Source: Lampris incognitus
Lineage: Eukaryota > Chordata > Actinopteri > Lampriformes > Lampridae
NCBI RefSeq assembly: GCF_029633865.1
Contig: NC_079213.1
Coordinates: 84,786,803 to 84,850,802, forward strand
Length of the DNA stretch: 64,000 nucleotides
Direction: 5' to 3'
Shown: positions 23,863 through 35,469 of the stretch, in pieces
Position numbering within the stretch: position 1 is the first letter of the stretch
Layout: every line of letters starts with the position of its first letter
Program-made: the position numbers and the translations under genes
The notes under the pieces: model-generated
What the model saw: the letters and a program-made list of their open reading frames with translations, nothing else
Told to the model about the DNA's origin: nothing
The model's database searches: none

Positions 23863-26299
23863 TTTAAGGTTTTATTTTTGCACTACGATAAATCAGAGCC
23901 CCTCCAGCTCAAATATGAACTGACATGTCAGACTAATGAAGTGCCACATGAGTCACTTCCTGTTTGGATGCATCAGGTACAGTAGGTTTCCCTTCACAGG
24001 CCACAGGAGACGCACACACCAACACGCACCTCATCATACTAGAGACTCAGCATTTCCATAGTCATGCCTGCATGGTTTGCCTCTTCAGGACTAACTTTTG
24101 GCTCAGTTAATTCTGCTGAAACAGTAAAACACTTGGTGTGGAAGCAAGGTCATGAAGTTAGAGGTTGGCTCTTATGCGGTATTATTATGCCTAAAGAGAA
24201 TAGTCTGGTGATGTGAGTCCAAGGCCAAAGTGAGATAACGTCTAGTTTGATAACAGTACTGTAGGTGTGTTGGGTGCTATCACTAAAAAGCTATCATTGA
24301 ATAAAAATTTTAACATGTGTCTAGGGATGGGTTTTGCTGAACATACATGCTCTTTTTGGTGGCTCTTTTGGCTCTTAACCTTCATGTTGTTACACTCCAT
24401 CCCACCAAAGAAAGCTTCCCAGAACAACCACAGTCGTCTGCTGCTGGTCATTTTGCAGCTTCTCTGGAGCTGTTAATTTGTTCGTTCAATGCACAGAGCC
24501 GGAAACAAATGAGAACCGTGACAGACATGAACACTTTAAGGTCAGAATAAACAAATGACATCTATAGCACACACATCATATCCTGCCACCACCTAAGATA
24601 CCCTGAAGAAACTAAGGTGCTTCAAGATGTTCAGACTTTAAGGAAAATACATGCACACAAAGCAAGTCTCATAAGACCCTGTTCCACATGCAAGGAATAG
24701 CAGTCAACAACATCGACTACTGAAACAAAATTTGGTTGAAAACAAACTAATTAAAAGCTACTGATAGATGACAATGTGCGTTGGGATGCATTCTCCTTGG
24801 CTGAAGGAAGTATTGATAACATGTTGTAGATAAGCCCCACTTCCAAGGATAGAAGGTCCTGTGTCCTGGTTCATATCTGTGGAGAGAGGAGACAGCCTCG
24901 GGCTGCACTCAGCACGCTCTCAGTCAGCAGCTCAGCTGTATCAACCCAAAACTACAGCCCCCTCCAGCGACACACACAGCCAAAAGCAGTCCTAACGAGG
25001 TACAGGATCCTTTTACAAGAACAGAGAGACATAAAAAAGGCTGCATGTTTGCACAATATGAGCACTTATCTTAATATGTATGTTTGTGTTTAATGTCTGA
25101 CCCTGCCCAACATGCTCATGGCCTGTGTTTAACATGTGCCCAAACCGCTTCAGCTGGCTGTTCTCGATTTAGAAGAGCCACTTGAAGGTTGCTTGGCTTC
25201 TCAATCTGTCATTACATGTAAAACTTGTCATTTTTCATTGTTAGATCAAATAAGATATGGGATACCCAAATGCTACACCTTCCTGCCCACCTGAAATTAT
25301 AATCTGTCCTACAGAGGTTTCCACTCAATTTTTCTGTCATTTATGTCTCTCTTTATAATAAAGACACGTGCCATTTGAAGCATTGTCTGTTCCTTTCATA
25401 CCAACATTGGAATGGTATTACAGAAAGACAACTTCTAGATAAGAGAGATTTAGTCCCATGGTGGCTCATACCACCAACCTTCTGGCTGAGCACACTAACC
25501 ACTTGCACTACAGAGACACCTTGTGCTGGGTTTGTAGGTTTCAGGTTTCCCATGCTTTGTCAAGAGGCAGCGCTGGTCATGGTCACATATTTGTGACTTC
25601 AGGTGCAAGTGGTGTCTTCGATTTGAAACTGGCCTGTCTCTCATAGGTCGTACTGGCCGTTGTGTCTTATTTGGTGTCTCAGTACCATGATGTACCAGTC
25701 CCCTTGGTGGTCAAGAACTCCATCCTTAGCCTCACCAGACTAAACAACTGCTGCTTTACAGAATGGTTGGATCTAAATAGTGACTGATTTATTGTTTCAA
25801 CGCTTCAAGTCAAGATTCTAGTCATGACAATAAAATGGCTGCAATGATAAAAAAAAGGCTGCAACAACAAATAAGTAAATTTATAGAAAATTAAAACTTG
25901 AACAAAAATGAACTATAAATAACACACACAAATAACACACAAGGAAAATCTCCACCAAAAACTGAATTTCAGTTGTTCAACTCAGTTTTGCAGAGTATTT
26001 TTCATTTCTATTATATGACAACAGACTAATCATATGAAAAAAATCCGTACTATTCTGTTTATAAAGATGTTCCTCTCTAAGAGGTTTCATGACTGCCCAC
26101 TTCATCATACTGTCATCATCTTAAAAGGCTGGTTCACATTTCTGAACCCATACCTCTTAAAAATGTTGGGCATCATTTACAAACATACAGTCGAAAACAT
26201 AACATCACATCAGTATTGAGAAACTTAATTCATTACTCAAGCTTCTAACTGGGCTTCAATACAGTCTCATCTTCAATACAGTCTGTTTCTCTTATTTAT
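23863..26299. other. no gene recognised
   Basis: About 2.4 kb without a supported gene or classified repeat. The frames at 24267-24550 and 25375-25646 show no known domains. Confidence 0.5.
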
Positions 26300-26477
26300 G
26301 TCTTTTTATACCCTCATGTAAAGCAACCCAGCCACTGTGGACATGCAAGCCAGTGCATTCTTAGTGCCGGCCCCAAGCCCGGATAAATAGGGAGGATTGT
26401 GTTAGGAAAGGCATCCAGCGCAAATCCTTTGCCAAATCAAATATGCAGATCATAAATCAGATTTCCATACCAAATCA

Positions 26478-27125
26478 GTCGAGGCCTGGAAAGTTGGAAA
26501 TTTGAATGTTGGCACTATGACTGGTAAAGGACGAGAGCTGGCTGATATGATGGAGAAAAGGAAGGTAGATATACTGTGTGTGCGAGAGATCAGGTGGAAG
26601 GGCAGTAAGGCCAGGAGCATCAGAGGTGGATTCAAACTCTTCTATCATGGTGTGGATGGGAGAAGAAATGGGGTAGGGATAATCCTGAGGGAAGAAAATG
26701 TCAAGAGTGTCTTGGGGTGAACAGTGTCGGACAGAGTGATGAGTATGAGGCTGGAAATCGAAGGGGTGATGATTCATGTTGTCAGTGCATATGCCCCGCA
26801 AGTTGGGTGTGAGATGGAAGAGAAAGAATTCTGAAGTGAGTTGAATGAAGTGGTGGAGAGTGTATCCAAGGAGGAGAGAGTGGTGATTGGAGCTTTCTTC
26901 AATGGGCATGTTGATGAAGGGAACAGAGGTGATGAGGAGGTGATGGATAGGCATGGTGTCAAGGAGAGGAATGTGGAAGGAGAGATGATGGTGGATTTTG
27001 TAAAAAGGATGAAAATGGCTGTGGTGAATACATATTTCAAGAAGAGGGAGGAACACAGGGTGACGTACAAGAGTGGAGGAAGGGCACACAGGTGGACTAT
27101 ATCTGATGTAGAAGGCATGCTCTAA
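26478..27125 (+). pseudogene. RTE apurinic-like endonuclease domain, broken
   Basis: Similarity to the N-terminal endonuclease of RTE/L1-type LINEs runs over about 215 codons with at least two in-frame stops (near 26718 and 26833). The enzyme nicks target DNA to prime reverse transcription (known for the family). A TGCTCTAA stop closes the last frame at about 27125. Confidence 0.7.
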
Positions 27126-27937
27126 AAGGGATTGGAGACTGCAAGGTGGTGACAGGGGAGAACATAGCTAGGCAGCATTGGATAGTGGTCTGTAGGATGA
27201 CTTTGGAGATCAAGAAGAGGAAGAAAGTGAAGGCAGAGTCAAGGATCAAATGGTGGACGTTGAAGAAGAGTTAAGACAGGCACTGGGTGGTAGTGAGGGG
27301 TGGCAAGATGGCTCGGCGACTGCGGCAGAAATGGGGAGGGAGACAGTTAGGAAGGTACTTGTTGTGTGTCATCTGGACAGAGTAAGGAAAACAATGATAC
27401 TTGTTGGGGGAATGAGTAAGTACAGGAAAGTATACAGAGGGAGAGGTTGGCAAAGAAGTGGGATAGTCAGAGAGATGAAGAAAGTAGACAGGAGTAAAAG
27501 GTGATGTGGCATAGAGCGAAGAGAGAGGTGGCGAAGGCAAAAAGGAAAAGGTGTACATTTAGTTGTGTGAGAGGTTGGACGCTAAGGAAGGAGAAAAGGA
27601 CTTGTACCAATTGGCTAGACAAAGGGAGCGAGCTGGGAAAGATGTGCAGAAGGTTAAGGTGATGAAGAATAGAGAGGGAAATGTGCTGAGAAGTGAGGAG
27701 AGTGTGTTGATAAGGTGGAAGGAGTACTTTGAGGGGCTGATTAATAAAAAAAATGAGAGAGAGAGAGAGAGAGAGATGATGTTGGATGATGTGGGAATAG
27801 TGAATCAGGAAGTGTGGTGGATTAGCAAGGAGGGTGTGAAGGCAGCTATGAAGAGGATGAAGACAGGAAAGGCGGTAGGTACAGATGACATAACTGTGGG
27901 GGCATGGAGGTGTTTAGGAGAGATAGCAGTGGAGTCC

Positions 27938-28365
27938 CTCCCCCTTTTATCCCCAATGTATCCAGCCAATTATCCCACTCTTCCGAGCCGTCCCAGTCGC
28001 TGCTCCATCCCCTCTGCCGAGCCAGGGAGGGCTGCAGACTATTACATTCTTCCTCCAATACACATGGAGTCGCCAGCCACTTCTTTTCAACTGATAGTGA
28101 GGAGTTTCGCCAGGGGGACGTAGCGCGTGGGAGGATCATGCTATTCCCCCCAGTTTCCCCTCCTCCCAAACAGGCACCCTGACTGACCAGAGGAAGCGCT
28201 AGTGACGCAACCAGGACACATACCCACATTCGGCTTCCCACCCACAGACACAGCCAATTGTGTCTGTAGGGATGCCTGACCAAGCCGGAGGTAACACGGG
28301 GATTCAATCCGGCGATCCCTGTGTTGGTAGGCAACAGAATAGACTGCTACGCTACCCGGACACCC
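27938..28365 (-). mobile_element. SINE family 2 inserted in the RTE LINE, with target-site duplication
   Basis: It matches the complement of the full SINE at 37621-38045. The flanks are ATAGCAGTGGAGT (27925-27937) and ATAGCAGCGGAGT (28366-28378), a 13-bp duplication with one mismatch. The RTE reading frame continues past the insertion (GEIAVE then FLTRLFN), which fixes both ends. The tRNA-like head lies at the right end. Confidence 0.85.
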
Positions 28366-28397
28366 ATAGCAGCGGAGTTTTTAACTAGATTGTTTAA

Positions 28398-30290
28398 CAT
28401 CTCATCTCTCATCTCATCATCAGCTGCTTCTCTGGCCTCGGGTCACAGTGGCACGTAGGGCACTCCAAACATCCCTCTCCCCAGCAATGCCCTCCAGCTC
28501 CTCTTGGGGGATCCCAAGGCATTCCCAGGCCAGATTGGGCATGTAGTTCCTCCAGCGAGTTCTGGGTCTACCCCGGGGTCTCCTCCCAGTTGGACATGCC
28601 CAGAAAACCTCCAAAGGAAGGCGCCCAGGAGGCATCCTAATCAGATGCCGAACCACCTCAACTGGCTCGTTTCGACGCGAATGAGCAGCGGCTCTACTCC
28701 GAACTCCCTCCGGATGTCTGAGCTCCTCATCCTATCTCTAAGGCTGAGCCCAGACACCCTACAGAGGAAACTCATTTCAGCCACTTTTATCCGCAATCTC
28801 ACCCTTTCAGTCTCTACCCAAAGCACATGACCATCGGTGAGGGTTGGAACGAAGACTGACTGGTAAATTGAGAGCTTTGCCTTCCGGCTCAGCTCCCTCT
28901 TCACCACAATGGTGCAGTACAACGTCCGCATTACCACTGATGCTGCACCCATCCGCCTGTCAATCTCCCGCCCCATCCTACCCTCACTCGTGAACAAGAT
29001 CCTGAGATACTTGAACTCCTTCCCTTGAGGCAACAACTCATCCCCCAACCTGGAGAAAGCAATCCACCATTTTCCGGTAGAGAACCATGGCCTCAGACTT
29101 GGAGGTGCTGACTCTCATCCTGGCCATTTCACACTCAGCACCGCCCCAGTGCGTCCTGGAGGTCACATTCTGATGAAGCCAACAAAACCACATCATCTGC
29201 ATCTCTGCGAAGAGCAGAGATGCAATTCTGATGTTCCCAAAACGGACACACTCTTCACCTTGGCTGTGCCTTGAAATCCTGTCCATGAATATCCCAAACA
29301 GAATGTGTTTGACTTTGTGCCGAGAATGTGGACACAGCTCTCACTTTGGTTATACAAGGACTGGATGGCTTGTAGCAACTGCCCCGGTACCCTATACTCC
29401 CACAGTACACCCCAGAGATTACCTCGAGGTACACAGTCGTAAGCCTTCTCCAAGTCCACAAAACACATGTAGACTGGCTGGTCAAACTCCCATGTCCCCC
29501 TCAGCACTTCCGCAAGGGTAAAGAGTTGGTCCGTTGTTCCACGGCCAGGACGGAATCCGCATTGTTCCTCCTGGATCCGAGGTTCGACAATCGGTCGCAG
29601 CCTCCTTTCCAGAACCCTAGAGTAGACTTTCCCAGGGAGGCTGAGAAGTGTGATGCCCCGATAATTGGAGCACACCCTCCGGTCTTCTTTTTTAAATACG
29701 GGAACCACCACCCCAGTCTGCCACTCCACAGGTATTTTCTCACACGTCCACACGACACTGAAGAGGTGTGTCAGCAAAGACAGCCCATCAATGTCCAGAG
29801 CCTTTGGTATCTCAGGGCAAATCTCATCCAGCCTTGCCACCTAGGAGCTTCTTAACTACCCCAGAGACCTCTGACAGGGATATGGGTGGGGCTTCCCCCG
29901 AGTCTTCAGACTCTACCTCCTCCACTGAGGACAAGTTAGCCAGGTTCAGGAGCTCCCCAAAGTGTTCTTTCCACCGCCTGACAACATCCGCGGTCGGGGT
30001 CAGCAGTTCCCCTTCCCGGCTGAACACAGCCTTAGTCAGGCCCTGCTTCCCCTTCCTGAGTCGCCAGGTGGTTTGCCAGAACTTCCTTGATCCCAACCTA
30101 AAGTCCAGACTGAACTCCTCCCACACCCATGTTTTTGCTTCCGCACCTGCCGAAGCTGCAGCCCTTCTAGCCTTGCGGTACGTGTCTGCTGCTTCAGCAG
30201 ACCTCTGGATCAGCCAAGCCCGAAAGGTCTTCTTCCTCAGCCTGACAGCTTCTCTTACCACCTTATCACCAGGCGGGAGAAGTGCACCAG
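28398..30290 (-). mobile_element. Rex3 retrotransposon (RTE clade), 5'-truncated
   Basis: Minus-strand LINE copy with a 3' tail of ATCTCATC-type repeats at 28398-28415, as expected for Rex3's GATG-rich tail. RT blocks in element order are EEFSLDF (30100), EKIPVEWQTGVVVPVFKK (29700), NYRGITLLSLPGKVYSRVLE, EEQCGFRPGRGTTDQLF, FVDLEKAYDCVPRG, RVSTSKSEAMVL and RRPRGRPRTRWR (28560). The WQTGVVVP region is the standard Rex3 primer site in fish surveys, which supports the name. Frameshifts are frequent. The RT active-site region near 29195-29225 is disrupted by a small duplication of GCAGA-type sequence. Confidence 0.85.
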
Positions 30291-30320
30291 GTTAGGAGGG
30301 AGGCAGATAGATCTTGAGCA

Positions 30321-30731
30321 GTGGAGTGTTTCAGGTGTGGAGGGGCACATTATGCAAACTGCAAGTTCAAGGTTGCAGTGTGTCACAACTGCAATCTAAA
30401 AGGACATTTAGCTAAAAGGTGTTGGGGTGCTAAGGGTAAAACAAAGACTGGGCAGGGTAATGCAACCCTTAGAAAGCCACAGTTAGCGGCACACTACCTG
30501 GATACAGAACAGGAGGAGGAATGCTCTGTCAACATGTTCAGTGAGAGGGAGCCACGTGCTAAGCCTATCTACACCACAGTGGTGGTCAATGGAAAAGAGA
30601 TGAGGATGGAGGTTGACACAGGGGCCTCTGCCTCTATCATCAGTGAGGAGACCTACAGAGAGACTTGGGGTGATACCAAGGCGCCCACCATCACCCCAGC
30701 GAATATTAATTTACGGACGTACACAGGATAG
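30321..30731 (+). pseudogene. element A gag zinc knuckles and protease
   Basis: Two CCHC-like knuckles are seen. The first is CFRCGGAHYANCKF (imperfect); the second is CHNCNLKGHLAKRC, a standard CX2CX4HX4C. The aspartic protease active site VDTGASASII lies at about 30615-30645. The frame ends at a TAG at 30729-30731 just after the protease core. Confidence 0.8.
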
Positions 30732-30814
30732 ACCATACCATTGGTCGGGGCACTAGAGGTGGACATTCAGCGTAACAGCCAGGAAGCAAAAGCATTACTT
30801 CTGGTAGTAAAGCC

Positions 30815-31256
30815 CCCTAGGAAAACGAATCATTATTCTAGGTCCTTCATTCCTTTTGCTATCAGGCTGTTAAATGCTGAGAGTACTCATTTTAAATAAA
30901 TGCTTTATATTGTTTTAAACCACAATAGTTGGTTTATACCTTGTTTGTTTTTCGCATGGCTTGTGGGCCTGTATGTTCACTGACTGTAGTGGGGGAATGT
31001 AACGTGCAGTGCTTCTTAGAATGCTTCATTTATTTATTCTTTTAACTTAAATTAATTTTTACCCTTTGCCTGGCCCTCATGTGAGTCTGCATGCAAGGCC
31101 ACACGAGGGTGACAGTGTGCATCTCTTGCCCATGTACTGATCTGTCTATTGTCCCTGACATACTGATGATTGCCACTTCTCTGTGAGTTTGTGTATGGTC
31201 TGGATAGATTATAAAACTGAATTGCCCTTCTGGGACAAATAAAGTTGTCTGAATTT
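30815..31256 (+). mobile_element. LINE 3' end inserted in element A
   Basis: The gypsy frame stops matching near 30815 and resumes at 31257 (LLGWDWLQKI). The sequence between starts with a C-terminal LINE block (SFIPFAIRLLNAEST) and ends in AATAAAGTTGTCTGAATTTG, a typical fish LINE tail. Ends are approximate, and no clear target-site duplication was found. Confidence 0.65.
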
Positions 31257-32863
31257 GAATCTACTGGGATGGGACTGGCTCCAGAAAATTAATCTGAACT
31301 GGGGTGGGATTAAACACACACGGGAGACTGAGGATGTCATTCAAAAGTATGTTGAGGTTTTCAAAGATGAGCTGGGGGCACTGCGGGGATCTACAGTTAA
31401 ACTGCACGTAGATCCTCAGGCTACCCCTCGCTTTTTCAAGCCCAGAGGAGTAGCCTATGCTATGAAAGGCAAAGTGGAGGAGGAGCTGGACAGACTGCAG
31501 AGGCCGGGAGTCATGCATCCTGTCCAGTTCTCAGCCTGGGTGGCCCCCATTGTTCCAGTTCTTAAGAGCAACGGCACAGTACGTATCTGTGGAGACTACA
31601 AACTCACCATCAACCAGGCCTCCAAGCTAGATGAATACCCTCTGCCGAGAGTGGAGGACCTGTTTGCAACCCTGGCTCGCGGTAAGACATTTTCAAAACT
31701 AGACATGAGCCATGCCTACCAACAGCTGGTGTTGGACAAGGACTCTAAACAGTTCACCACAATCAACACCCACAAGCGGTTGTTTAGGTACAACCACCTA
31801 GTGTTTGGAGTGGCCTCCAGCCAGACATTTTCCAAAGGACAATTGACAGTCTGTTGCAGGGTATTCCCCATGTTGCAGTTTATCTGGATGATATCCTGGT
31901 CGCTGGAGAGACCGAGGAGGAGCACCTTAGCAACCTGGAGCAGGTGCTAAAGAGACTCTCAAAGGCAGGGCTCCACTTGAAGCGTTGCAAGTGTATTTTC
32001 CAAGCACCAAGCATGACGTACCTGGGGCACACCATCACGGCCCAGTATTTGCGTCCAGTGGAGGACAAAGTCAGGGCCATCAAGGAAGCTCCAAGCCCCA
32101 AAAACGTGCCTGAGCTCAGGTCATTTCTGGGCATGGTGAACTACTATAGTAAGTTACTCCCAGACCTCTCAACATGGCTGGCGTCCATGTTCTCTGCAAG
32201 GGCTCTCGTTGGGAGTGGGGGCCTGCACATGAGACAGCTTTCGTCAATATGAATACACTACTGCAGTCAGCAAGCTTACTGGTTCATTTCGACCTAGACA
32301 AAGAGATCATCCTGCCCTGTGATGCCTTGCCATGTGGCGTTGGGGCAATACTTTCGCATGTGATGAAGGACAGGTCAGAAAAACCCATTGGATTCGCATC
32401 ACGGACATTGACACGAGCTGAGAAGGGCTACTCCCAGCTAGACAAGGAGGGTCTAGCTGTTGTGTTCGCTGTTAAACGTTTTCATCAATGCCTCTACGGT
32501 CAGGCATTTACCATATGTACTGATTGCAAACCGCTGACGAGCCTTTTCAGTGAACTTAAGTGTATTCCTTCCATGGCATCAGCGAGAGTACAATGCTGGG
32601 CCCTCATGTTGTCGGCCTACCAGTACACTATAGTCTACAGAGCAGGGGAGGACAATGCAAATGCGGACGCGCTGCATTGGCTCCGTTTGCCTGGCACACC
32701 CATCCAGACCGTGGTGCCTCCAGAGACAGTTTTCTTGCTGGAGAGACTGTCAACTTCCCCTGTGAATGCCAAACAGATCAAACAGTGGACAGAGAGGGAC
32801 CTGGTCCTGTCTTCAGGTGAAAAGATTCCTCATGCAGGGTTAGCTCCCTGTGGTAGAGGATGA
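31257..32863 (+). pseudogene. element A reverse transcriptase and RNase H, frameshifted
   Basis: RT blocks: VAPIVPVLKSNGTVRICGDY (31540), FSKLDMSHAYQQL (31690) and catalytic YLDDILVAG (31880), the last in a different frame from the first two. RNase H: a DALPCGVGAIL block at about 32320 (the family's usual DAS-type site altered), SRTLTRAEKGYSQLDKEGLA, and CTDCKPLTSLF (32520). Frameshifts lie near 31830-31855 and 32170-32230. It cannot make an intact polyprotein. Confidence 0.85.
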
Positions 32864-32936
32864 GGGACTGAGGCCTTATGCCAAATGAAAAAATGAACTG
32901 AGTGTCTAAGACAGTTGCATTCTCTGGAGCTCCATA

Positions 32937-33967
32937 GTGCTGGTCCTGCCTCAGGGGCATTCACAGGTAATGGAGGAGATCCACGAGGCCCACCCAGGGG
33001 ACTCCCATATGAAAAGCTTAGCCAGGGCATATGCATGGTGGCCTAACATGGACCAGGATCTAGAAAACAAGGTGAAATCCTTTTCCCAGTGTCAGATAAA
33101 CCAAAAAATGGCACCACCTGCCCCACTCCATCCATGGGAGTGGCCTGACTGCCTGTGGTCCAGACTACATGTGGACTTTGCAGGGCCTTTTATGGGGCAA
33201 ATTTTTCTAGTCATTGTAGACCCACATTCTAAGTGGCTAGAGGTACACCTGATGAGCAACATCACAGCCCCTATGACGATTGACAAGCTATGTCAAGTGT
33301 TTGCCACTTTGGACTTCCTGACACGCTGGTGAGTGAAAATGGTGCAACATTTACCAGTGAGTTGTTCAGGGAGTTCATGGAAAGGAACGGCATCCGCCAT
33401 GTCCACACAGCACCGTTCCATCCTGCCTCAAATGACCTGGCTGAGAAAGCCATGCAGACATTTAAGGAAGGGCTTAAATGTATGACAGGAAGGGAGCCCA
33501 TTGCAACAAAGTTCTCACGTTGGCTGTTTCAGTACCGCAACATGCCACAAACAATGACAGGGATCACACCTGTGGAAATGCTGATGGGCAGGAAGCCAAA
33601 ATCGCACCTGGACTTGATGTATCCAGATGTTAAAGCAAGGGTGGAGAGGAAACAGGAGAAACAAAAGGAGAGGCACGGTGAGCATGCCAGAGAGAGACAT
33701 TTTGAGGAAAAGGACTGTGTGTATGTGAGAAACTTTGGCAGTGGTCAACACTGGCTACCAGGGGTCATTCAGAGTGGTCCTATCTCTTTCGTGGTGAAAC
33801 TAACAGATGGCAGTGTTCCGCAGGCACCAGGACCACACCCGTTGGTGCCACAACACTCCTCTGCATCCAGACACCTCAGCGGGGGGGGGGGGGGCATACA
33901 GGGAGACAGAACAAGGCCAAGCACAGGAGCGACATCCAGGGGCCGTGGTGACTACAGAAGGAAGTAA
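32937..33967 (+). pseudogene. element A integrase, frameshifted
   Basis: Zinc-binding H-H-C-C region near 32965-33095 (HPGDSHMKSLARAYAWWPNM, then an FSQCQ block with C-to-N changes). The catalytic core has VDFAGPF (33170) and, after a frameshift near 33310, VSENGATFTS (33330), where the second catalytic aspartate reads E. HPASNDLAEKAM (33420) has a change next to the usual glutamate. A G13-type homopolymer at 33881-33893 lies in the C-terminal part. Confidence 0.8.
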
Positions 33968-34352
33968 TGAACTCAAAATCTCATATATGCAACCCACTCC
34001 TGTGCTGACAAACCCAGGCCCAGTGGGAGACACCACACCAACGTCTGCTGAGGCACCCTCATGCCTACTGGGAGACACCCCACCGATGTCTGCTGAGACA
34101 AAGGGGGTAGTACTACGCTGCTCTCAGTGTAGTCACAAACCGCCTGACAGACTAACCCTTTAAGACAGAGACTGAAGTCAGAGTGTTCACGTGTTGCTTA
34201 AGTGGCTTACCTACTTCTGATGTTTATAGAGTCATGTGTCAGGTTATTGTTTATGTTCACGGGCCTACGCTAACAAGTTTGAAGGTGTAAAAGGCTTCTG
34301 TTGTTAAATGTTTTTCTGTCCACAGGGGAAATTTAGGTTAAGGGGGGAGAAG

Positions 34353-34592
34353 TGTTGTAGGTGTTGTAATGAGTTAAACAGGATTAGTTTTATTATTATC
34401 CTTTTATGGGGTTCCCGGACCCTTTTAGGACGTTACACAGGAAGTAAATGTGTTGTGTCTGTCAGTCTATTGGTGTGTGCCATGTTAGTGCTCACGGACT
34501 GCTAGTGCATCGTAATTCGGCTTTGTATTGGTCCCATTCAGTTAAGCAAAGCTTTCTTATTATAAAGTACGCATGTTGTTCAAGTTACTACA
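34353..34592 (+). repeat. element A 3' LTR
   Basis: It follows the polypurine tract AAGGGGGGAGAAG directly. It starts TGTTGTAGG and probably ends TTACTACA, giving TG...CA ends and 240 bp. The right end is inferred from the CA rule because no second LTR is available for comparison. Confidence 0.6.
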
Positions 34593-34629
34593 ATAGCCTC
34601 ATGTAAAGTACTTGCCTCTGTGTACGAAA

Positions 34630-34763
34630 TCCATCCATCCATTCATTATCCAAACCACTTATCCCGCTCTCAGGGTTGTGGGGATGATGGAGCCTATCCC
34701 AGCAGTCATCAGGCGGCAGGCGGGAAGACACCCTGGACAGGCCGCCAGGCCATCACAGGGCCG

Positions 34764-34810
<47 letters not shown>
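34630..34810 (-). mobile_element. SINE family 1, minus orientation, 3' part with expanded CA array
   Basis: CATCCATCCATTCATTATCC tail, then CGCTCTCAGGG and GGAAGACACCCTGGACAGGC, then CATCACAGGG followed by a CA array at 34767-34809. The array sits at the same internal position as in the copy at 4881-5130. Confidence 0.8.
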
Positions 34811-34811
<1 letters not shown>

Positions 34812-35241
34812 CAATCTGGACTAGAAATGAGTAAAAGACTCGAGAAATTATCAGCACTAATTTGAGCAACTATATTACAAAAATAATGATAGTTACTGCT
34901 TTCACAGAGAGACATTCTGACCCCCAACCAACCGCTCCCCGTTTCCCCTAAAAACGTTATTCTACGCTGAAATTATACAAACAAAATACACATTAATGCA
35001 TAATACATATTGCATATCATAGCATGTTACATGTGGACTTCTACATTATTCTTAGCTGGACCGCAACAGCGGTGCTGCAAGCCCATGGATGTATTGCCAA
35101 CCCTACACGTGTCCGTGAGTGCCTGAGTGAGTGATGGAGTTTCACCATTGGTCGGCCGACCAACGACATCGCCGGTAAACACGGAAGTGGGAGTTTCCCT
35201 ATTTGTTCGCACGCTAACGAACGTAATATTGCCGTTCGTAG
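34811..35241. other. 5' flank of ndufa7, distal part; no gene recognised
   Basis: AT-rich to about 35030, then higher GC and CpG. A perfect 16-bp palindrome, TTGGTCGGCCGACCAA, lies at 35148-35163. No coding exon supported. Confidence 0.45.
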
Positions 35242-35256
35242 ATACTACTGAAACGC

Positions 35257-35454
35257 AACGTAGTTTTTTTCCAAAATCATTATGCGGATTGACAAGACTA
35301 TACCGGATCAGTCGAGGCTCCATACCGGATCGGGTCGAGGCCCGGGTTAACAGTGATCAGCATGTGTGTTGTACCCCAACAGGGTACCGATGGAAATGAT
35401 AAAATCCGCTTTGGCAATCTCTGAGAAACAGGGAACTAGCCGAAAGAAGAAGAT
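35257..35454 (+). mobile_element. 198-bp non-autonomous retroposon with RTE-like 3' end and perfect 15-bp target-site duplication
   Basis: Flanked by ATACTACTGAAACGC at 35242-35256 and again at 35455-35469. The interior matches the complement of 22386-22560 (blocks around GATTGACAAGACTATACCGG and AAAATCCGCTTTGGC). The 3' end reads GAAACAGGGAACTAGCCG then AAAGAAGAAGAT, like the RTE LINE tail. It lies about 470 bp upstream of the ndufa7 start codon. Confidence 0.85.
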
Positions 35455-35469
35455 ATACTACTGAAACGC

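Larger units (their letters stand above)
26300..28397 (+). mobile_element. RTE-clade LINE, 5' end present, degenerate, broken by a SINE
   Basis: A leader at 26328-26443 is followed by an endonuclease-like frame from about 26478 (blocks WNVGTMTGKGRELADM, VDILCVREIRWKG, VSAYAPQVG). RT N-terminal sequence follows to 27937 (DDITVGAWRCLGEIAV), then a SINE (27938-28365), then the rest of the interrupted block to about 28397. Multiple stops and frameshifts (for example near 26718 and 26833) make it a pseudogene. The catalytic RT half is absent. It is replaced by a Rex3 copy. Confidence 0.8.
30296..34592 (+). mobile_element. Ty3/gypsy LTR retrotransposon (element A), 5' part missing, decayed
   Basis: Remaining parts in order: gag zinc knuckles (30321-30420), protease (about 30590-30730), a LINE insert (about 30815-31256), reverse transcriptase (31257-32200), RNase H (32280-32690), integrase (32940-33900), a polypurine tract (34340-34352) and one LTR (34353-34592). 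The Rex3 copy abuts its 5' side, so the 5' LTR and most of gag are missing. Several frameshifts break pol. The domain order RT-RNaseH-IN defines Ty3/gypsy. Confidence 0.85.
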
